NCBI RefSeq assembly: GCF_033406955.1
Contig: NZ_CP137734.1
Coordinates: 4,774,001-4,838,000 of the forward strand
DNA: 64,000 bases
From: Streptomyces violaceoruber
GTDB taxonomy: Bacteria > Actinomycetota > Actinomycetes > Streptomycetales > Streptomycetaceae
Reading direction: 5' to 3'
In this document: positions 41,884-49,800 of the stretch, one piece after another
Layout of the letters: every line of letters begins with the position of its first letter
Position numbering within the stretch: the stretch's first letter is position 1
Notes under the pieces: model-generated
Seen by the model: only the letters and a program-made list of their open reading frames with translations
Database searches by the model: none
Told to the model about the DNA's origin: nothing
Translations under genes and position numbers: made by a program

Positions 41884-43377
41884 CTGCTGGAGGATGTTGG
41901 TCTGGTTCGCCTCGTGCTCCCGGGTGTCGACGTCGTGGTCGCGCAGGAAGTCGCCCACGATCTGGAGCAGATGGCGCTCGATGATCTGGATGTACTTGAT
42001 CGCGTCCGACTCCTGGAAGAAGTGGTGGAAGTCGTGGTCGGGCGCCAGCTCGCGGACGCTGGTGCGGGCGCCGCAGTCCACCGCGGTCAGGGCGTAGCGG
42101 CCGAGCCGGAACTCGCTGGTGTCGGCGGGCTCGCCCACCAGCTTGCGGACGGTGTCGGTGGAGAAGCGGCTGGGCAGCCGTTCGCGCAGCGGGTTGGTGA
42201 TCAGCCGCAGCAGCTCGCCGGGCGCGCTGCGGGTCACGTCCCAGGCGATGCGGCACATGAGCCTGCCGTCGATCGCGGCCGGCAGCCGGTCTGCGAGGTG
42301 GAAGCTCTCCGGCAGGGGACCGAGCACGTAGGTGTAGAACTCGGTGTGCAGGGTGCTGCCCTTGATGTCGAAGCCGATGAACACCGAGGTGACCAGCTCC
42401 TGCTGCCAGGCCCCGATGCGGACGCACAGGTACTCGCGGCGGGCGTCGTAGTCCTCCCGCCAGTGTGCGGCGGTGTGGTCGGGGTGGCCGGGGTCGGGCG
42501 TGTCCAGGAGCACGGCGACGGAGTCGCTGCCCTCGGCGGTGCGCACCGCCTTGGTGAACCGGCGCCGGTCGACGGAGAGCAGTTCGACGCGGTGGCTCGG
42601 CGCGGGCTTGTCGCGCAGTTCCGCCAGCAGCTCCTCGCAGACCCGGGTGGTGATGTCGTCGACCGTGAACGGGATGATCGGCTTGCGTTCCGTCCGGCCG
42701 CCCCCGTCCGTGCCGTTCGTGCCGTTCGTGCCGTTCGTGCCGTCCGCCGGTCCGTGCTGGGCGGGGACGTGCCCGTTGAGCAGGTTCTGGCCGAGCGCGC
42801 CGGCCCGGGACTTCGGGGCGCCGAGCAGCAGTTCCGCGTTGGCCCACCGTTTGACCGAGTGGCCGGCGCCGATGAAGGGCTTGTAGCCGCCGTAGTACAC
42901 GGTGTCCGAGGCCTGCTCCCGGTTGATCTTGCCGACGAGTTCCGGGGTGAGGCGCGAGGTGACCGGGTGCGAGCCGTCGAACCCGGTGCGGTCGTCCGCC
43001 GGGGGTGCGAGGTGCTCGGCGAGGGTCTGCAGGATGGCGAGCCTGCGCAGGAACATCGTGGCCCAGGCGAGCCAGAACGCGAACAGGGCGGCCGTCCAGC
43101 CGCCCAGTACGCCCGCGGCCATGAGCAGCGCGATGACGACCGCGCCCGCGGCGAGGGCGATCAGCTGGTTGCGGCGCAGGTTGTGGGCGGCCAGGGCGTG
43201 CGCCAGGACGGGCGCGGCGTCGTAGCCGTAGGAGGGGGCCACGACCCGGTAGCGGTGGGTGAGCAGCTCCCGGATGACGGCCTTGCGGTAGTGGGGGTCG
43301 AGGTAGGTGCCCGCGCACAGCAGGCGGGTGGCGTTGCTCGTGGTGTCCGGGGGCGGCGGGGCGGCGTGGGTGGTCAT
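41767..43377 (-). CDS. Two-TM putative sensor with C-terminal Asn/Gly-rich signalling motif
   Basis: A 536-residue protein of no family I can name. The start TRLLCAGTYLDPHYRKAVIR is a recurring Streptomyces pattern. Two membrane helices follow (residues 71-90 and 93-110). A (NGT)n stretch lies near residue 215 and a large soluble domain spans ~230-490 (IIPFTVDDITTRVCEELLAE; SVFIGFDIKGSTLHTEFYTY; RYALTAVDCGARTSVREL). The last 33 residues hold STNNFGGNQSVGNT and TTQTFGNNS, the motif also found at the N-terminus of the TIR protein. It overlaps that gene by four bases and is six bases from the gene before it. Confidence 0.75.
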   Translation of the reverse strand: MTTHAAPPPPDTTSNATRLLCAGTYLDPHYRKAVIRELLTHRYRVVAPSYGYDAAPVLAHALAAHNLRRNQLIALAAGAVVIALLMAAGVLGGWTAALFAFWLAWATMFLRRLAILQTLAEHLAPPADDRTGFDGSHPVTSRLTPELVGKINREQASDTVYYGGYKPFIGAGHSVKRWANAELLLGAPKSRAGALGQNLLNGHVPAQHGPADGTNGTNGTNGTDGGGRTERKPIIPFTVDDITTRVCEELLAELRDKPAPSHRVELLSVDRRRFTKAVRTAEGSDSVAVLLDTPDPGHPDHTAAHWREDYDARREYLCVRIGAWQQELVTSVFIGFDIKGSTLHTEFYTYVLGPLPESFHLADRLPAAIDGRLMCRIAWDVTRSAPGELLRLITNPLRERLPSRFSTDTVRKLVGEPADTSEFRLGRYALTAVDCGARTSVRELAPDHDFHHFFQESDAIKYIQIIERHLLQIVGDFLRDHDVDTREHEANQTNILQQNFGANSTNNFGGNQSVGNTNTTQTFGNNSGVTREARQA

Positions 43378-43383
43378 GGCTGT

Positions 43384-44115
43384 TCAGTTCCCTTCCCGCA
43401 TGTCGGCCGAGGTGATGACGCCGCCGCTGACGGTGTAGGTGCCCTCGAACGTCGTCTGCGTGCCGTCGGTCTCCCAGGCCACGACCGTGACCGAGACGTC
43501 GTCGCCGGACGTGCCGGTCACGGTGACGTCGTCCCGCTGCGTCGTCCCGAAGCCGGCGACGAAGGAGTCGTAGTCCTGGTCGAGGTTCTTGCCGCCCAGC
43601 TCCCACGCGGCCGCGAAGTCGCGGTTGTTGATGGCGTCGAAGTACGCCGTCACGGTCGCCTCCGGCCCGCTGCCGTCGGCGGTGGTGTCCTCGGTGGCCG
43701 TGTCGTCGGTCGCGGTGTCGGTCGTGGTGTCGTCCGTGGGGGTCTCGTCCGCGGTGCCGTCGCCGTACGGGTCGTTGTCGTACGTGCCGTCGCCGTAAGT
43801 GCCGTCCTCGTACGTGCCGTTGCCGTACGTGCCGTCGGGGTCGGTGCCGTCGCCGGAGGTGCCGTCGTCGGTCGTGCCGTCGTCGGTCGTGCCGGACCCC
43901 CAGTCCGGCAGCGCTCCGCTGCCGTAGAGCCCGTCGGTGGCGGGTGCTCCGTCGTCCGGGCCGGTCGTGGCGAGCACGACGGCCAGCACGACTATGAGGA
44001 CGAAGGGGACCGCGATCACGGTCAGGGCCTGGTTGCGTACGGGGCCGGGCGTGAGTGCGAGCCCCGGTGCGGGGTAGGAACCCCTGGCGCCGGGCGGGAC
44101 GCGTGTACTGCTCAT
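43384..44115 (-). CDS. One-TM protein with Asp/Gly/Thr-Tyr repeat stalk and NTF2-like outer domain
   Basis: A 243-residue protein. A short cytosolic segment is followed by one membrane helix (residues ~31-50, LTVIAVPFVLIVVLAVVLAT). Next is a ~90-residue low-complexity stalk of DGTY-, DDGT- and TDDT-type repeats. The C-terminal ~100-residue domain (EATVTAYFDAINNRDFAAAW; LGGKNLDQDYDSFVAGFG) looks like the lumazine-binding/NTF2-like fold. It is the first gene of the operon that ends with the TIR protein, so it may be the outer face of the sensor complex (inference). Confidence 0.78.
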   Translation of the reverse strand: MSSTRVPPGARGSYPAPGLALTPGPVRNQALTVIAVPFVLIVVLAVVLATTGPDDGAPATDGLYGSGALPDWGSGTTDDGTTDDGTSGDGTDPDGTYGNGTYEDGTYGDGTYDNDPYGDGTADETPTDDTTTDTATDDTATEDTTADGSGPEATVTAYFDAINNRDFAAAWELGGKNLDQDYDSFVAGFGTTQRDDVTVTGTSGDDVSVTVVAWETDGTQTTFEGTYTVSGGVITSADMREGN

Positions 44116-44728
44116 CTGTCACCTCATTGCCGCCGGTATCCGGCCGGGCGGATACGGCACGCGCCCCGAGTGGGCCGATGTGCCTTGTGCATCGACCGAT
44201 CCGACCAGTGGCGGCGCTTCCGGAACCAGATTTCCGGGGTTCCGATGCGCTTCCGATCGGCTTCCGGTATGGCCGGCCCGTTGATCGTCCCGCTGCTCGT
44301 CCCGCCGATCGCCCCGGGGCGGTTCACCGGCACCCAAGCCCTGGTGAACGCTTCCGGAAACCGGCAATGCGGATAGGTGGCACCGTCACGCACCATGGGG
44401 CGCACGGGGAGCACTGCGCGGAGGGGGCCGGACGATGACGACGAAGACGACGCACAGTCCGTTCGTCCGGCCCCTCCACCGGCTCCGCCCCCGTCCCGAC
44501 GATCCCGGCCGCGCCCCGCGCGCCGCCGGCGCCGCGGCACACGGCCGCCGCGCCGTCTGAGACCCGCCTTCCGCCGCTGCCGGGGCCCGGCGCGGGCGCG
44601 GTCCGTTCGAAGACTCGCCCCCGGAACCACGCCTGTCCGCACGGGCGTCACCCCACCAACATCGGCGGCGGCCGGCCGCGCTCGTCCGGCCGCCGCGACA
44701 GCCGCCTCATGCCGTAAGGACGTATGCC
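44116..44728. other. 613-base intergenic region between the TIR operon and the flotillin gene; no gene seen
   Basis: This is the divergent promoter region for the TIR operon (leftward) and the flotillin/ATPase pair (rightward). It has no frame with a conserved protein; the open frames here are low-complexity Arg/Pro. It contains repeated TTCCG elements (listed separately) and TAAGGA at 44715-44720, the ribosome-binding site for the flotillin. Confidence 0.65.
44218..44267. repeat. TTCCG direct repeats in an 11-base register
   Basis: TTCCG lies at 44218, 44240, 44251 and 44262, that is at 22, 11 and 11 base steps, with another copy out of register at 44232 and a further GCTTCCGGAA at 44350. 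Direct repeats at 11- or 22-base spacing are how SARP/BTAD regulators usually bind. The BTAD-Macro regulator is encoded nearby. It lies about 100-150 bases upstream of the TIR operon. Confidence 0.45.
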
Positions 44729-46762
44729 ATGGAAGTCATCGGTGTCCTCGCCCTCGTCTGTCTGCTCCTCGTCGTCCTTGTGCTGTTCGGCGTCTCGCGG
44801 CTCTTCCGCAAGGTGGAGCAGGGCAAGGCGCTGATCGTCTCGAAGATGCGCAAGGTGGACGTGACCTTCACGGGTCAGGTGGTGCTGCCCGTGCTGCACA
44901 AGGCCGAGGTGATGGACATCTCGGTGAAGACGATCGAGATCACGCGGGCCGGCAAGGAGGGGCTGATCTGCCGGGACAACATCCGCGCGGACATCCGCAT
45001 CTCGTTCTTCGTCAAGGTCAACAAGACCGCCGAGGACGTCGTCAAGGTCGCCCAGGCGGTCGGCACGGCCCGCGCCAGCGACCGGGACACGTTGCAGGAG
45101 CTGTTCCACGCGAAGTTCTCCGAGGCGCTGAAGACCGTCGGCAAGCAGCTGGACTTCACCGACCTCTACACCAAGCGCGAGGAGCTGCGGTACCGGATCA
45201 TCGAGGTCATCGGCGTCGACCTCAGCGGGTACCACCTCGAGGACGCGGCGATCGACTACCTGGAGCAGACGCCGCTGACCCAGCTCGACCCGGCCAACGT
45301 CCTGGACGCCCAGGGCATCCGGAAGATCACCGAGCTGACGGCCGTGGAGCACGTGCGCACCAATGAGGCGCGGCGCACCGAGGAGAAGGAGATCACCCGG
45401 CAGAACGTCGACGCGCGCGAGGCCGTTCTGGAGCTGGAGCGCCGGCAGGCGGACGCCGAGATCAAGCAGAAGCGCGAGATCGACACCACCCGGGCCCGCG
45501 AGGAGGCCGAGACGGCACGGGTGGTGGAGGAGGAGCGGCTGCGCGCGCAGGCGGCGTTCCTGCGCACGGAGGAGCAGCTCGGCGTGCAGCGCGAGAACCA
45601 GGCCCGTGAGGTCGCGGTCGCCGCGAAGAACCGCGAGCGGGTCATCGCCGTGGAGAACGAGCGCATCGAGAAGGACCGCATGCTGGAGGCCATCGGCCGC
45701 GAGCGGGAGACCGAGCTGACCCGGATCGCCGCCGAGAAGGAGGTCGAGGCCGAGCGGCGGGACATCGCCGAGGTCATCCGCGAGCGCGTCGCCGTGGACC
45801 GCACGGTCGCCGAGCAGGAGGAGTCCATCAAGAAGCTGCGCGCCGTGGAGGAGGCGGAGCGGGACCGGCAGACGGTGATCATCGCCGCCGAGGCCCAGGC
45901 GCAGGAGCGGCTGGTCAAGGACATCAAGGCCGCCGAGGCCGCGGAGGCGGCGGCCACCCACCGCGCCGCCGAGGAACTCACCATGGCCGAGGCCCGGTTG
46001 AAGAGCGCCGACCTGGAGGCGCAGGCCAAGCTGCGGATGGCCGAGGGCATCCAGGCCGAGGCGGCCGCGGCGGGCCTCGCGGCGGTCCAGGTCCGTGACA
46101 AGGAGGCCGAGGTCATCGAGAAGGCCGGCCGCGCCGAGGCGGAGGCGACCGGGGCCCGGATGCGCGCCGAGGCCGAGGGCGCGCGGGCCAAGGCCCTCGC
46201 CGAGGCGGAGGCCATCGGCAGCAGGCTGAAGGCGGAGGCCGCCGGGCTCACCGAGAAGGCCGCGGCGATGGCCGCCCTGGACGACGCCTCGCGCGGCCAC
46301 GAGGAGTACCGGCTGCGCCTGGAGGCGGAGAAGGACATCCGGCTGGCCGGGCTCGACGTGCAGCGGCAGGTCGCCGAGGCACAGGCCACGGTGCTCGCCA
46401 CCGGCCTGGAGAACGCCGACATCGACATCGTCGGCGGCGACACGGTCTTCTTCGACCGCCTGATGTCCTCGGTCGCGCTCGGCAAGGGCGTCGACGGGTT
46501 CGTCAAGCACTCCGAGACCGCGCAGGCCCTCGCGGGGCCCTGGCTGGACGGCTCATCGAGCTTCACCGACGACCTGACCCGCGTGCTCGGCTCGTTCTCC
46601 ACGGCCGACGTGCAGAACCTGACGGTCTCGGCGCTGCTGATGAAGCTGATGAAGTCGGGCGGCCCGGACGCCGGGCAGGTGCAGCGCCTCCTGGACCGGG
46701 CGGGCGAACTGGGCCTCGCCGACACCCCGCTCACCGCCCTGAACGGCACGGCCAGGGTCTGA
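44729..46762 (+). CDS. Flotillin-like SPFH-domain protein
   Basis: A 677-residue membrane-associated scaffold. A hydrophobic N-terminus (EVIGVLALVCLLLVVLVLFG) is followed by the SPFH/band-7 domain (ALIVSKMRKVDVTFTGQVVL; DNIRADIRISFFVKV; KTVGKQLDFTDLYTKREELR). Residues ~215-540 are an unbroken heptad-rich, Ala/Glu/Arg coiled coil. The end is a short flotillin-type oligomerisation tail. Flotillins organise membrane microdomains. TAAGGA precedes the ATG by eight bases. It is probably co-transcribed with the giant ATPase 85 bases downstream. Confidence 0.92.
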   Translation: MEVIGVLALVCLLLVVLVLFGVSRLFRKVEQGKALIVSKMRKVDVTFTGQVVLPVLHKAEVMDISVKTIEITRAGKEGLICRDNIRADIRISFFVKVNKTAEDVVKVAQAVGTARASDRDTLQELFHAKFSEALKTVGKQLDFTDLYTKREELRYRIIEVIGVDLSGYHLEDAAIDYLEQTPLTQLDPANVLDAQGIRKITELTAVEHVRTNEARRTEEKEITRQNVDAREAVLELERRQADAEIKQKREIDTTRAREEAETARVVEEERLRAQAAFLRTEEQLGVQRENQAREVAVAAKNRERVIAVENERIEKDRMLEAIGRERETELTRIAAEKEVEAERRDIAEVIRERVAVDRTVAEQEESIKKLRAVEEAERDRQTVIIAAEAQAQERLVKDIKAAEAAEAAATHRAAEELTMAEARLKSADLEAQAKLRMAEGIQAEAAAAGLAAVQVRDKEAEVIEKAGRAEAEATGARMRAEAEGARAKALAEAEAIGSRLKAEAAGLTEKAAAMAALDDASRGHEEYRLRLEAEKDIRLAGLDVQRQVAEAQATVLATGLENADIDIVGGDTVFFDRLMSSVALGKGVDGFVKHSETAQALAGPWLDGSSSFTDDLTRVLGSFSTADVQNLTVSALLMKLMKSGGPDAGQVQRLLDRAGELGLADTPLTALNGTARV

Positions 46763-46847
46763 CCGGCCATCACCGACCGGGTGCCGGGACCGCCGTACGG
46801 GGGTCGACGGTTCCGGCACCCCGCTTGCAGGAAGGGACGAACCGCTC

Positions 46848-49800
46848 ATGGCCACCGCTCCGGAGAAGGCCGCGACCGGCACGCACGACACCGGCGACAC
46901 CGCCGACGCCGGCGCGTACGAGGTGCTGCGCGACCGACTCGCCGCGCAGACCGCCGACCTCGCCCGCCGCGCCGGACTCCTCAACGCCCGCCGGGTGGAG
47001 GAGTTCGGCTCGGCCCGCCTCGAACTGGCCTCCACCGAGCGGCTGCGCACCGAGCACCCGGGGGTGCCCTGCGACCTCGCCGCCGTCGGCGACGCCCTGC
47101 TCCTCGGCTCCACCGGCCGGCCGGGCCACCGCACCGGGACGGCGGCCGTGGCGGACGTCTTCACGCTGTACGACCGCGACCTGAACCCGCTGCCCGAGTC
47201 GGCCGTGCCGGGCCTGCTCGACGACCCGGCCTTCGTACGGGAGTTCGCGGACCTGCACCGCTACTACCGGCAGGCCCGGCTGCTGCGGCTGCGCCCCGTC
47301 GGCGGCAGGCTGCTGGCCGTCTTCCGCACCGGCGAGAAGGCCGCCGACATCCGCGTCCTGCGCTGGGAACTCACCGAGGACGGGCGGGCGGCCTTCCTGG
47401 ACGCGCGGGGCGAACGCGACGACGTGTTCCCGCCGTCCCACGACTTCGAGTGGACCGCCGCGACCCGCGAGGACCACGTCCTGGGCCGCCATCCGCACGT
47501 GTCGGTGCGCGGCGAGTTCCACGTCAGCGCGGTCGGCGGCGCCCTCACCGTCAAGCTGGAGGACGACACCGAGACGGCCGGGGGCGTCTACTCCGAGCCG
47601 GTAGACGAACCCCTCCAGTCCCTGGCCGACGCCGACATCGCGCACGCCCGGGTGGGTGCCCTGATCCTGCTGCGGGTCCGGCCCTACAAGGAGGACACCG
47701 ACCGGCACCTGGTGTTCAACACCCTCACCAAGTCGGTGGTCCGCCTGGACGGCATCGGCGCCGCCTGCCGCCGCCTGCCCGACGACCAGGGCATCGTCTT
47801 CCCCGGCGGCTACTGCCTGGCCACCGGCGTCCACAAGACGTACGAACTCGACGCGGCCGGGCTGGAGTTCGAGCGCGAGGTGCGCTCGCCCAACGGCGAG
47901 GACGTGCTGTACGCCTTCCACGCGCGCGGCGAGAGCCGGGGCCTGCTGCTGTCGTACAACACCATCCGCAAGGAGGTCGCGAACCCGCTGCCCTGCCGGG
48001 GCTGGGCCCTGGCGGAGGACGGCACCTTCACCGTGCTGCGCGCGGACGGCGACGAACCCGCCCAGGTGCACCCCGTGCAGCTGTGGCGCTCGCCGTACGT
48101 CTCCGACACCCACGCCGCCGCCGCGCCCGCCGGGAGCGGACCGCTGGCCCGTGTGGGCAACGCCGACCTGGTGCGCGGCATCTCCGCCTGCCTGTCCGTC
48201 GCCGGGGCGGTCGGCGACGGCATCACCACCGCCGAGGGCTACCGGGCGCTCGCCGCCTCCTGCGTGCGCGCGGCCGACGGCCACCACTGGCTGGGCGAGG
48301 CGGACCTGGGCGACCTGGCCGGCGCGCTGGCCGCGGTCCGGGAGACCGCCGAGCAGGTGCTGGCCGAGTTCGAGACGGTGCGCGACCTGACCCGGCGGGC
48401 GGCCGAGGCCCGCGACGAGGCCGCCGAGCGGATCGCGTCGGTGGTCCGGCGGCTGCGCGGCGAGGCGCCCAAGGAGGCCGCCGCCTGGGTACGGGGCCTG
48501 ACCGAGCTGCGGCACGCCCACGGGCACCTGCTGACCGTCAAGGAGATGCGGTACGCCGACGCCCCCGGCATCGACGCCCTCGCCGGGGAGGCCGAGGCGT
48601 CCCTCGCCGAGCTGGGCCGGCGGGCCGTGGCCTTCCTCGCCCGCGAGGACGCCTTCGACGCCCAGCGCGCGGACGTGGAAGCGCTCGTCGCCGACGCGGA
48701 GGCCATCGCCACCGTCGCCGAGGCCGGTCCGGTCGCGGCCCGGCTCGACGAACTCGCCGACGGGCTGCGCACGGTCACCGACGTCGTCGCCGAACTCGAC
48801 GTGGGCGACGCCACCGTCCGCACCGCCCTGCTGGAACGCGTCGCCGCCGTCCTGGGCGGCGTCAACCGCGCCCGCGCCACCCTCGACGCCCGCCGCCGCG
48901 CCCTCCTCGACCGCGAGGGCCGCGCCGAGTTCACCGCCGAGACGGCCCTGCTCGGCCAGGCCGTCACCGCCGCGCTCGCCGCCGCCGACACCCCCGAGCG
49001 CTGCGACGACCAGCTGGCGCGGCTGCTGGCCCGCCTGGAGGACCTGGAGTCCCGCTTCGCGGAGTTCGACGGCTTCCTCGCCGAACTCGCCGACAAGCGG
49101 ACCGAGATCTACGACGCGCTCGCCGCCCGCAAGCAGGCCCTCTCCGACACCCGCGCCCGCCGCGCCGAGCAACTCGCCGCCTCCGCCGCCCGGATCATGG
49201 AGACGATCACCCGGCGCTGCGCCACGCTCGCCGACGCCGACGCGGTCAGCACGTACTTCGCCTCCGACCCCATGCCGGCCAAGGTCCGCCGCACCGCCGA
49301 GGAACTGCGCGCCCTCGGCGACAGCGTCCGCGCGGAGGAACTGGACGGGCGCCTCAAGTCGGCCCGCCAGGAGGCCTCCCGCGCCCTGCGCGACCGCACC
49401 GACCTGTACGCCGACGACGGCCGCACCCTGCGCCTGGGCGCCCACCGCTTCGCCGTCAACACCCAGCCCCTGGACCTCACCCTGGTCCCCGACGGCGACG
49501 GGCTCGCCTTCGCCCTGACCGGCACGGACTACCGCTCACCGGTGACCGACCCGGACTTCGCGGCCACCCGCGCCCACTGGGACCGCACCCTCCCCTCGGA
49601 GTCCCCCGGCGTCTACCGCGCCGAACACCTCGCCGCCCGCCTGCTGCGGCAGCACGGCGCGAGCGCCCTCGCCGCCGCCGACGACCTGCCCGCCCTCGTC
49701 CGCGAGGCCGCGCAGGAGGCGTACGACGAGGGGTACGAGCGGGGCGTGCACGACCACGACGCGACCCTCGTCCTGACGGCGCTGCTGCCCCTGTACGAGA

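Noticed and set aside
42716-42752. Repeats at 42.7 kb and the DGTY repeats at 43.7-43.9 kb as a CRISPR-like array
   Set aside because: They are in-frame codon repeats (NGT, DGTY) inside proteins, with no spacers and no cas genes.
44377-45366. Plus-strand frame beginning before the flotillin gene
   Set aside because: Arg/Gly-rich frame overlapping the SPFH domain in another register; no ribosome-binding site or motif.
46770-49445. Long open frame of ~890 codons on the minus strand inside the ATPase gene
   Set aside because: It is the antisense shadow of a high-GC gene: Gly/Val/Ala/Arg-rich, no recognisable domain, while the plus frame has Walker motifs.
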